This document shows positions 6,784 through 12,463 of a DNA stretch of 13,416 nucleotides, in pieces. Position 1 is the first letter of the stretch; each line of letters begins with the position of its first letter. A program made the translations under genes and the position numbers. The notes under the pieces were generated by a model that ran no database searches, was not told where the DNA came from, and saw nothing but the letters and a program-made list of their open reading frames with translations. Where the stretch lies: the NCBI GenBank assembly GCA_041477795.1, contig JBGOUY010000104.1, forward strand, positions 1 through 13,416, given 5' to 3'. The DNA is from DATFMP01 sp041477795 (GTDB lineage Bacteria > SAR324 > JACQKK01).

Positions 6784-6813
6784 ATCATACCTCCCGCCGG
6801 GGGGCGAGACCAA
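6784..6813 (-). promoter_or_regulatory. Possible promoter of the divergent lipoprotein gene
   Basis: Minus strand -10 TATGAT (6789-6784, 5 of 6) with -35 TTGGTC (6813-6808, 3 of 6) and an 18-bp spacer. It lies about 85 nt before the GTG start. Confidence 0.35.
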
Positions 6814-6847
6814 ATCGCGCGCGGGCTGAGCCTTCCCCTCAAATCTA

Positions 6848-6879
6848 TTGACAGGATGGCAAGGTTTTCGCTATATAAT
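6848..6879 (+). promoter_or_regulatory. Strong sigma70 promoter of the speD-speE unit
   Basis: Perfect -35 TTGACA at 6848-6853 and, after 18 bp, TATATAAT (6872-6879). TATATA at 6872 gives a spacing of 18; the exact TATAAT at 6874 would give 20. The AT-rich patch stands out from the surrounding GC-rich DNA. Transcription would begin near 6886, about 210 nt upstream of speD. Confidence 0.75.
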
Positions 6880-6884
6880 CTGGT

Positions 6885-7097
6885 TAAGAGGACCCACGCC
6901 CTTTCCGCGAGAAAGGCGAGCAGTGAACCTGTTTGGGGGTTTTATGAGTAGCAGCAGAGACGGCTGAGCCCGGAAGGGACCGTTCGCTTGCCTTCCAGGG
7001 TGCCGTCGGATTCGATCAACAGCCATTGTTGACTCCTACGACAACCGGAGCCCCGGGGATTCGTCCCGGCGCATCGAGGGAGGTGAGAAAAGATTAA
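6885..7097 (+). ncRNA. Structured leader RNA of speD (candidate regulatory element)
   Basis: About 210 nt of untranslated leader with four hairpins that I can pair by eye: CCTTTC 6900-6905 / GAAAGG 6911-6916; CCGGAAGG 6970-6977 / CCTTCCaGG 6991-6999; GTCG 7005-7008 and TCAAC 7016-7020 / GTTGA 7028-7032 and CGAC 7039-7042; and GGGA-TTCG-TCCC 7056-7067, a UUCG-type tetraloop hairpin. The last sits directly before the Shine-Dalgarno GGGAGGTGAG (7078-7087). A short reading frame lies between hairpins 1 and 2. Leaders of this kind often sense a product, here perhaps a polyamine or S-adenosylmethionine, but I recognise no described class, and the regulatory role is inference. Confidence 0.5.
6944..6967 (+). 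CDS. Possible leader peptide (7 codons) upstream of speD
   Basis: ATG 6944 to TGA 6967 encodes MSSSRDG. GGGGG lies four bases before the ATG. An in-frame GTG at 6923 would lengthen it to MNLFGGFMSSSRDG. It sits between the first and second hairpin of the speD leader. Short upstream peptides regulate AdoMet decarboxylase in eukaryotes and ornithine decarboxylase (speF) in enterobacteria; that comparison is by analogy only, and the frame could be chance. Confidence 0.25.
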   Translation: MSSSRDG

Positions 7098-7523
7098 TTG
7101 AACAATCAAGTCGTCGCGCAGCAACTCGTACATACCCAACCCAAAGAGCCGGCGAAGTTCAGGCTCAATTCCTCCAATTCTTCGTATTCGTCTCCGTACA
7201 TCGAACACTGGGTCGTGCAACTGCACGGCGTGGATCATAAGCGCATCGATGATCCTGAAGCGCTGGTGGCCACCCTGCGGCAGGCCGTCTCCGACCTGCA
7301 CCTGACCCGTGTCAGCGATCACACGCACTACTTTGGCCCTGGCGTGAGCTCGGTGATCATTCTCTCCGAGTCGCACCTGTCGGCGCACACCTGGCCGGAA
7401 CTGGGCTACGTGCATCTCGACGTCGTCACCTGCGTCAAGCGGCTGACGGGCGAGAGCCTGCGTGCGGTGATGCAGACTGTGTTCGAGCCGGAGCGGATGC
7501 AACTCTCGCAGCTGGAGTATTGA
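7098..7523 (+). CDS. speD: S-adenosylmethionine decarboxylase proenzyme (class 1B)
   Basis: Makes decarboxylated AdoMet, the aminopropyl donor for spermidine. It is a pyruvoyl enzyme made by self-cleavage. SESHLSAHTWPE at 90-101 is the processing site; the chain should cut between E91 and S92, with S92 becoming the pyruvoyl group. H97 and C112 are at the same distances (5 and 20) from that Ser as the catalytic His and Cys in the Thermotoga/Bacillus enzymes. The N-terminus is about 29 residues longer than theirs and rich in Ser/Asn. The start must be TTG 7098: the codon just before it is TAA and no ATG, GTG or other TTG follows until well inside the domain. The ribosome site GGGAGGTGAG ends 10 nt upstream. 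speE follows. Confidence 0.93.
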   Translation: MNNQVVAQQLVHTQPKEPAKFRLNSSNSSYSSPYIEHWVVQLHGVDHKRIDDPEALVATLRQAVSDLHLTRVSDHTHYFGPGVSSVIILSESHLSAHTWPELGYVHLDVVTCVKRLTGESLRAVMQTVFEPERMQLSQLEY

Positions 7524-7573
7524 GGGACGCGCCCCGCGCACGAGGAGTGCGCGGGGACACCCGCACACGGCGA

Positions 7574-8413
7574 ATGTCTGAAGACTGGTTCCTGGAAAAG
7601 CACACGCCCCATGCCGGGCTGAGCCTGGCGGTGGCTGCGCGGCTCCACGACCAGCAGAGCGCGTTCCAGCGCATCGAGGTGCTGGACTGTCCGGAGTATG
7701 GACGCGTGCTCCTGCTGGACGGCTGCGTCATGCTCACCGACCGGGACGAATTCGTCTACCACGAGATGATCGCGCATCCGGCGCTGCTGCTGCACGCCGA
7801 TCCGCGCCACGTGCTCATCGTCGGGGGCGGCGATGGCGGCAGCGTCCGCGAGGTGCTGCGCCACGAGAGCGTGGAACGCGTGGAGCTGGTGGAGATCGAC
7901 GAGGCGGTCATCACCACCGCGCGCCGCTACTTTCCCGCCCTGAGCGCCCAGCTTGACGACCCGCGCGTCTCGATCCACTGCGAGGACGGGTTCAAGTACC
8001 TGGACGCGCACCGGGTCAGCTACGACGTGATCCTGGTGGATTCCACCGACCCGGTCGGGGAGGCCGCCAAGCTCTTCACCGGGGGATTCTACGGCAAGGT
8101 GCGGGCGGGCCTGCGCACGGGCGGCATCGCCGTGTTCCAGACAGAGTCGCCCTTCTACAGCACGGACGTGCTGGCGACCGTGCAGAGGGATTTGCGCGGC
8201 CTGTTCAAGCACGTCGCGCCGTACCTGGCGCACATCCCGACCTATCCTTCCGGGCTGTGGAGCTTCACGTTTGCGTCGGACGCGGTGGATCCGCGCCGCG
8301 CGCGCCTGAAGCGCGAGCCGGCGTTCCTGTCCGAGCTGAAGTACCTGACGCCCGAGGGGGTGCGGGCGGCCTTCGTGCTGCCCGCCTACGTGCAGCGCCG
8401 CATCGGCGCCTGA
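7574..8413 (+). CDS. speE: Spermidine synthase (polyamine aminopropyltransferase)
   Basis: Transfers the aminopropyl group from decarboxylated AdoMet to putrescine, giving spermidine and methylthioadenosine. The motifs of the family are present: DEFVYHEMIAHPAL (58-71), the nucleotide-binding GGGDGG (84-89), ELVEID (104-109, ribose-binding acidic end), CEDGFKYL (136-143), and DSTDPVG (156-162) with the catalytic Asp, then YPSGLWSF. The length of 279 residues is normal. ATG 7574 is chosen because it fits the family's start (WFLEKHTPHAGLSL). A TTG at 7520 that overlaps the speD stop would add 18 residues of non-conserved sequence. The gap to speD is 50 nt, so the two should be co-transcribed and act in sequence. 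Confidence 0.94.
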   Translation: MSEDWFLEKHTPHAGLSLAVAARLHDQQSAFQRIEVLDCPEYGRVLLLDGCVMLTDRDEFVYHEMIAHPALLLHADPRHVLIVGGGDGGSVREVLRHESVERVELVEIDEAVITTARRYFPALSAQLDDPRVSIHCEDGFKYLDAHRVSYDVILVDSTDPVGEAAKLFTGGFYGKVRAGLRTGGIAVFQTESPFYSTDVLATVQRDLRGLFKHVAPYLAHIPTYPSGLWSFTFASDAVDPRRARLKREPAFLSELKYLTPEGVRAAFVLPAYVQRRIGA

Positions 8414-8423
8414 GGCGTCCCGG

Positions 8424-8468
8424 GCAGGCCGCTCCCGCGCAGTGCTTGCCCCCGGCGGAGCGGCCTGC
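8424..8468 (+). repeat. Intercistronic 12-bp perfect hairpin after speE
   Basis: GCAGGCCGCTCC (8424-8435) pairs perfectly with GGAGCGGCCTGC (8457-8468) around a 21-nt loop. It has no T-tract, so it is more likely an mRNA-stabilising or attenuating element between speE and the next gene than a full terminator. Confidence 0.6.
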
Positions 8469-8506
8469 CGCAGCAGCCGTGCAGAGCCAGGCGCAGGGGA
8501 GCAGCC

Positions 8507-9016
8507 ATGGCGCAGCCGATCGACATCTCCAACGCGGCCGTCCACGGTCACGTCGCCGCGCTCGTCACGCACCCCGGCTACTACTACCTCTACGCGCTGT
8601 ACGCGGACTACCCGCTCAACCAGGCGTGGTTCCGCGAGCCCGAATACGCGGCGCTGCTGCGCGAACGGCTGCGCCTGATCCGGCCGCTGCTGGGGCTGGT
8701 GCAGCCGTACCGCAAGAGCGAGGCGCTGCGGCTGTTCACCGAGCGCCATGCCACGGGGCGCTTCCCGCCGGAAAAGGTGGATGAAGCCTGGCGCCAGCTG
8801 CGCGCGGTGCTGGAGCGCATCGGCGCGCCGGCCGGCTGGCCCGACGCGCCGCCGCCCGAACCGCCCTACCGCACGCCCCTGCCGCCCGCGCTGCGCCGCA
8901 AGCGCCGCAGCCCCCGCGCCCGCCCGCGCAGAGCCCGTGCCGCCGCTCCCCAACGCACCCCGCCCAAGCCCGTCCGCCCACCCAAATCGCCCGTCGATTA
9001 CACCCAGGACGTGTAG
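8507..9016 (+). CDS. Unknown protein with basic Pro/Arg/Ala-rich C-terminal tail, next to speE
   Basis: A 169-residue protein. The first 115 residues look like a compact, mostly helical domain with many aromatics early on (GYYYLYALYADYPLNQAWF at about 24-42) followed by amphipathic helices. From about 117 the chain becomes Pro-rich and then strongly basic (RRKRRSPRARPRRARAA, about 131-147), ending in a Pro/Lys segment and DYTQDV. Such tails commonly bind nucleic acid or are disordered. There is no recognised family. ATG 8507 follows CAGGGGAGCAGCC, a fair ribosome site. It starts 93 nt after speE on the same strand with a hairpin between, and a possible terminator follows, so it is probably part of the speDE transcript. 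Confidence 0.65.
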   Translation: MAQPIDISNAAVHGHVAALVTHPGYYYLYALYADYPLNQAWFREPEYAALLRERLRLIRPLLGLVQPYRKSEALRLFTERHATGRFPPEKVDEAWRQLRAVLERIGAPAGWPDAPPPEPPYRTPLPPALRRKRRSPRARPRRARAAAPQRTPPKPVRPPKSPVDYTQDV

Positions 9017-9053
9017 CGGCCAATTTGCACCACACCGGTGACCGGCCGGATGC

Positions 9054-9086
9054 GTGGAGGGGGGAGGCGTTGCCTCCCCCCTCCAC
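9054..9086 (+). terminator. Perfect 15-bp hairpin ending the speDE unit
   Basis: GTGGAGGGGGGAGGC (9054-9068) pairs perfectly with 9072-9086 around a GTT loop, 37 nt after the stop of the basic-tail gene. There is no T-run, so it could be a Rho-assisted terminator or another of the local palindromes. Confidence 0.5.
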
Positions 9087-9199
9087 ACCGCTCCCCACCG
9101 GCAGGAGCGCGAGCCGTTGGCGCTTCGGGCAAGCCCTCAGCGCTGGCTCCTGCACCCGCTTTGCGCGGCGGAGGCGGGGCAACTCCGCCTCCGCCGCCC

Positions 9200-9275
9200 A
9201 TAGGAGGTCAAGGGGTGTAGGGGCACAGCATGCTGTGCCCCTACCTGCGGGGGTTCCAAGGGGGCAGAGCTCCAT
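9200..9275 (-). repeat. Palindrome-centred repeat, copy 2 (inverted partner at 6045-6125)
   Basis: The perfect 28-bp palindrome at 9217-9244 (half-site GTAGGGGCACAGCA) is identical to 6082-6109. The flanks match copy 1 only when reverse-complemented: CTGCGGGGGTTCCAAGGG on the right here corresponds to CCCTTGGAACCCCGGCAG on the left there. The two copies bracket the lipoprotein, speD, speE and the basic-tail gene. Confidence 0.85.
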
Positions 9276-9610
9276 AGGTGTTAATCTATTCAATCAGCCT
9301 GCTGGTGGATCGCATTGCGGCGCAAGACCTCATCACCCCAACCCTCTTCTCCGCAAACAGAGAAGAGGGAGCTGGAATCCGCCAGCAGAGCGGCTTTGCA
9401 CCCCTCTCCGTTTGCGGAGAGGGGTGGCTCGCGGCAGCGAGCCAGGGTGAGGTTCCGGCGCCACCGGCGCCCATTCTGCAGGGCCGCGCGAGTCGACCTG
9501 ATGGATCGGCGGCGCAGGCTGGGATGCCGCTTTGGCAGGGGGTTTGCGCCATGCGCGTGGTGCGGCATGTCCCGATTAGATTAACACGTATGGGGCAGAG
9601 CCCCCTTGGA
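9255..9610. repeat. Candidate MITE with about 35-bp terminal inverted repeats
   Basis: 9576-9610 (TAGATTAACAC, TATGG, then CCCCCTTGGA) matches the reverse complement of 9255-9290 at roughly 29 of 35 positions. The unmatched stretch in the middle, CTCTG against CAGAG, looks like a small internal inversion. The 285 bp between hold two hairpins of the CCCCTCTCC type and no protein. The size and terminal repeats fit a non-autonomous miniature element, but no target duplication was verified. Confidence 0.5.
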
Positions 9611-9638
9611 CGCAAGCCCCGACGAGTGTGGGGCGGTG

Positions 9639-9922
9639 CTAGTAGTCCGTCAGCTCTTGGTTTTGGGGCTGTAGGGTCGCCGCAGGCGGCCGTGCTGGGG
9701 GCCGCCCCCGGCCCGCATCCTGCGGGGCTGCCAGTGCGGGGACCTCTCCCCGCAGCGCTGGCGCGCTGCTGCCCCTCCCCCACGGGGGAGGGGCAACCGC
9801 AACGGCAGTCTCCCCCTCTCCCGTGGGAGAGGGGGCCGGGGGGGAGCGGTCCCGGGCGGGGCCGAACAGCGATCCGGTATCTCTCCGCTCAGCCCCAAAG
9901 TTAAGGCTTGCTGGACCACTAG
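9639..9922. repeat. Second inverted-repeat-bounded element abutting menA
   Basis: 9639-9671 (CTAGTAGTCC...TTTTGGGGCTG) and the reverse complement of 9890-9922 (CTAGTGGTCC...CTTTGGGGCTG) agree at about 24 of 33 positions. The right arm includes the menA stop codon (9919-9921). The interior carries two GC-rich hairpins. It may be an old miniature element or a bidirectional terminator-like structure between converging units; support is moderate. Confidence 0.4.
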
Positions 9923-10833
9923 TTCGCCGCCGCATCCAGCAGCAGCGCCACGGTGAGCAACAGGCCATAGAGGAGGTGCAGGCCCGAGGTGCCTTTGAGG
10001 GCCGCGTGCAGCGGCTCGCGTGCGCCTTCGCTGCGCAGGAGGCGCAGCACGCGCGCGGCGAGCGGCAGGGAGAGCCACGGCAGCAGCAGCCAGGCCGAGG
10101 CCCAGCCGGCGAGCAGCGCCACCAGCGGGCTCGCGTAGGCGCCGGCGAGCAGCGCCGCGTGGGCCGCGCGCACGGCCCTGGCGCCGAACACGGTGACCAG
10201 CGTGCGGCGGCCGTGCAGGCGGTCCTCCTGCTCGTCCCGCAGGTTGTTGGCCATCAGGATCGCCGTGACCAGGGCGCCCACGGGCAGGGAGTACCACAGC
10301 GCCAGCGCCTGCCAGGCCAGCGTCTGCACGTACACCGTGCTGACGACCATCACCGGGCCCATCAGCACGAACACGATCGGCTCGCCCAGGGCCAGATCGC
10401 CCAGGGGCAGCGGCCCGGCGCTGTAGCCGTAGGCGCAGGCCAGGCTCACCGCGCACACCACCAGCAGCGGCCAGCCCGTCTGCATCACGAGACGCAGCCC
10501 GATCAGCGTGGCCAGCCCGAACACGACCGTGCTGCCGATCTTGACGGCACGCACGCTGAGCAGGCCGCGCGCGATGACCTTGTGCGGAGCGAGGTACTTG
10601 TGGGCGGAGGCCGTCGTGCCGTGGTCGGCGAACTCGTCCGTGAAGTTGGTGCCGATCTGCACCAGCAGGGCCCCCAGCAGGGTCAGCGCAAACAGGCCCC
10701 AGGCGAAGTGCCCCTGCCCGGCCGCCAGGGCGCTGCCCACGGCCACCGGAACGGCCGCGGCGCTCAGGGTGTGCGGGCGCGAGGCGGCGATCCAGGCGCT
10801 GGCGATGCTTTGGGCGGCGGCGAGCGAGGGCAT
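9919..10833 (-). CDS. menA: 1,4-dihydroxy-2-naphthoate polyprenyltransferase
   Basis: Attaches the polyprenyl chain to dihydroxynaphthoate in menaquinone synthesis; UbiA-superfamily integral membrane enzyme. The early RPHTLSAAAVPVAVGSA (19-35) is typical of MenA. The two Mg-diphosphate motifs are N63FTDEFAD70 (first aspartate-rich motif) and D200EQED204 within NNLRDEQEDRLHGRRTL, the latter pattern specific to MenA rather than UbiA. About eight or nine membrane helices are visible. The length of 304 is normal. ATG 10833 has no Shine-Dalgarno; the frame is open far upstream but only antisense-looking sequence lies there. It is 89 nt downstream of benE on the same strand. No other menaquinone gene is in the window. 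Confidence 0.88.
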   Translation of the reverse strand: MPSLAAAQSIASAWIAASRPHTLSAAAVPVAVGSALAAGQGHFAWGLFALTLLGALLVQIGTNFTDEFADHGTTASAHKYLAPHKVIARGLLSVRAVKIGSTVVFGLATLIGLRLVMQTGWPLLVVCAVSLACAYGYSAGPLPLGDLALGEPIVFVLMGPVMVVSTVYVQTLAWQALALWYSLPVGALVTAILMANNLRDEQEDRLHGRRTLVTVFGARAVRAAHAALLAGAYASPLVALLAGWASAWLLLPWLSLPLAARVLRLLRSEGAREPLHAALKGTSGLHLLYGLLLTVALLLDAAAN

Positions 10834-10911
10834 GGCGGGCGGCGTTCGTGCGGACGGTGGGTGGAGGACGGTCGACGCAGGGAGCCTACCGCAGCCGTGG
10901 CCCGCGCGGAA

Positions 10912-10940
10912 GGGGCGCCCCCCTAGCGCTCTGGCGCCCC
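10912..10940 (-). terminator. Palindrome at the benE stop codon
   Basis: GGGGCGCC (10912-10919) and GGCGCCCC (10933-10940) form an 8-bp stem with the benE stop codon in the loop. On the minus strand it is followed by TTCC only, so termination before menA would be partial at best. Confidence 0.3.
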
Positions 10941-12155
10941 GGCGCGGCGCCAGTCGCGGTCGGCGACCAGGGAGATGGCGAGGGCCCCCACGAGCGACCA
11001 GAAGGCCGCGCCGATGCCCAGCATCTGCACGTTGGAGGCGGCGATGACCAGGGCGAACAGGCAGCCGAAGCGGTGCTGACCCACGCCGAAGCTCTTCTCG
11101 AGCGACTGCAGGATCACGGGCACGAGCGCCAGCCCGGCCACGGCGGTGATCAGCCCGAGCGGCAGCACGCGGATCAGCGCCAGCAGCGTCAGGCCCAGCA
11201 CGCCGAAGGTGGAGAAGAGCAGGCCGTTCACCACCGCCGCGCCCCAGCGCAGGTCCGGGTCGCGATGGACGCTGGCGTCCCCGCAGATGGCCGTCATGGG
11301 CGTGGCCAGGTTGATGCCGTGCCCGGCCATCGGCGCGGTGACGAGGCTGAAGAGTCCCGTGGCCAGCGTGATGGCGTGGATGGGCGCGCGGTAGCCCAGC
11401 GCCCACAGCACGCCGATGCCGGTGGCGTTCTGCGAGCTGAGCGTGAGCAGCGTCAGCGGCAGCGTGAGCGAGAGGAAGGCGTCCAGCGTGAAGGCCGGCG
11501 CATAGAAGGACGGCAGCGTGACGGCGAGCGGGATGGGATCGGCGGGGAGCGGGTGCAGCCAGAGCGCCAGCGCCACGCCCACGAGCAGCGCCACCGTGAC
11601 CGGCGGGAAGAGCTGGGCGCGCCGCTGCGCCAGCACGTAGGCCAGCACCGCGCCGCCCACCAGGATGGGGTCGCGCACCAGCTCGCGCAGGATCTCCGTG
11701 GCGAAGCGCAGCAGGATGCCGGCCAGCATGGCCATGATGATGGGCGTGGGGATGAGCCGCATCAGCCGCTCGAACCAGCCCGTCAGCGCCAGCAGCGTGA
11801 TCAGCAGCGCGGAGAGCACGTACGCCCCCACCGCCTGGGCCAGCGTGAAGTGCGGCAGGGTCTGCAGCAGCAGGGCGGCCCCGGCGATCGAGTACGCGCC
11901 GCAAATGGGCTGGCGGTAGGCCATCGCCAGCCACACGGAGAAGATGCCGCTGATGCCGAAGATGGCGAAGAACCAGGAGCCGATCTGCTCGCTGCTGAAG
12001 TGGCTGTTCAGCGCGGCCTGGTAGACCAGCAGCGTGGGACCCGTCACGCCCATCAGCGCGGCCACCAGCCCGGCCGAGGCGCTCGAGAGCGTGAGGGCGC
12101 GCGGCAGGTCGCGCACGCTGCGCCAGAAGTGCGTATCCCGTTCCCAAAGCTCCAT
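10923..12155 (-). CDS. BenE-family benzoate/H+ symporter-like transporter
   Basis: A 410-residue, strongly hydrophobic protein with about twelve membrane helices. SASAGLVAALMGVTGPTLLVYQAA near the N-terminus, GGYS-like CGAYSIAGAALL, and the segment SSQNATGIGVL ... TAPMAGHGINLATPMTAICG are hallmarks of the BenE family (half-transporter repeats of the NAT/SulP-like fold). Family members carry benzoate with protons, but many have unknown substrates, and no benzoate catabolic gene is nearby, so the substrate is left open. ATG 12155 is used because it begins the conserved MELWERDTHFWRSVRDLPRA stretch; an upstream ATG at 12197 would add 14 unlikely residues. It precedes menA and follows the SDR gene after about 300 bp. 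Confidence 0.88.
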   Translation of the reverse strand: MELWERDTHFWRSVRDLPRALTLSSASAGLVAALMGVTGPTLLVYQAALNSHFSSEQIGSWFFAIFGISGIFSVWLAMAYRQPICGAYSIAGAALLLQTLPHFTLAQAVGAYVLSALLITLLALTGWFERLMRLIPTPIIMAMLAGILLRFATEILRELVRDPILVGGAVLAYVLAQRRAQLFPPVTVALLVGVALALWLHPLPADPIPLAVTLPSFYAPAFTLDAFLSLTLPLTLLTLSSQNATGIGVLWALGYRAPIHAITLATGLFSLVTAPMAGHGINLATPMTAICGDASVHRDPDLRWGAAVVNGLLFSTFGVLGLTLLALIRVLPLGLITAVAGLALVPVILQSLEKSFGVGQHRFGCLFALVIAASNVQMLGIGAAFWSLVGALAISLVADRDWRRAGAPER

Positions 12156-12463
12156 GGGCCGCCTGTCGTGCGGCGCGGCGCAGGAGGCGCCGCGCAACCG
12201 GGCGTCACTCTACGCGATGCGCGAGCGGCGGAGCAAGCCGGGCAACTTCAGAATGCGGAACAAGCGCATGCTGCGAGGGAGCAAGCCCCCTGTGCCGTTG
12301 GCGCCTCGCGCAAGCGTTCGGCGCTGCTCCGCGGATGGAAGTACGCGGCTCCTTGCAGCCGCGCAATTGCTTCTTGTCCAAGGGGTGCAGGGGGCGACGC
12401 TCCCTGCCGGGGGGCGGGGGCAGCGCCCCCGCGCGCGCAATTCGTCCGTCTTGCCGCAACCTG
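12156..12463. repeat. Gene-free stretch between the SDR gene and benE
   Basis: It carries copy B of the dispersed repeat (12255-12395) followed by a GC-rich palindromic tail, GGGGGCGGGGGCAGCGCCCCC near 12409-12432. No clear promoter for benE is visible. Confidence 0.5.
12255..12395 (+). repeat. Dispersed intergenic repeat, copy B
   Basis: Second copy of the repeat at 961-1100, same orientation. The core CTGCGAGGGAGCAAGCCCCC through GCAAGCGTTCGGCGCTGCTCC is almost unchanged; the part after it has diverged and gained a few bases. Its far end (CCAAGGGGTGCAGGGGGCG) also resembles 6130-6150, near the palindrome-centred repeat. Confidence 0.8.

Larger units (their letters stand above)
9017..9918. 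repeat. 900-bp gene-free patchwork of palindromes and MITE-like repeats
   Basis: No gene is supported here; all longer open frames are low-complexity and run through hairpins. Besides the elements listed separately, it holds a hairpin GGCGGAGGCGG (9167-9177) / CCGCCTCCGCC (9185-9195) and the short palindromes CCTCTTCTC / GAGAAGAGG (9351-9369), CCCCTCTCC / GGAGAGGGG (9401-9424), CCCCTCCCCC / GGGGGAGGGG (9772-9793) and CCCCCTCTCCC / GGGAGAGGGGG (9812-9835). The same style occurs at 1248-1444. It separates the converging speDE and SDR-benE-menA units. Confidence 0.6.

Noticed and set aside
6885..7097. Identity of the speD leader with 6S RNA, tmRNA, SRP RNA or RNase P RNA
   Set aside because: None of the conserved core sequences of these RNAs are present, and it lies directly in front of speD with a ribosome site at its end.
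7406..9088. Long open frame on the minus strand opposite speD, speE and the basic-tail gene
   Set aside because: It is antisense to well-supported genes and its translation is Arg/Gln/His-rich low-complexity, typical of the shadow frame in GC-rich DNA.
10834..12147. N-terminal extension of menA to make a 742-residue fusion
   Set aside because: The extra sequence is an out-of-frame shadow of benE; the MenA domain starts naturally at ATG 10833.
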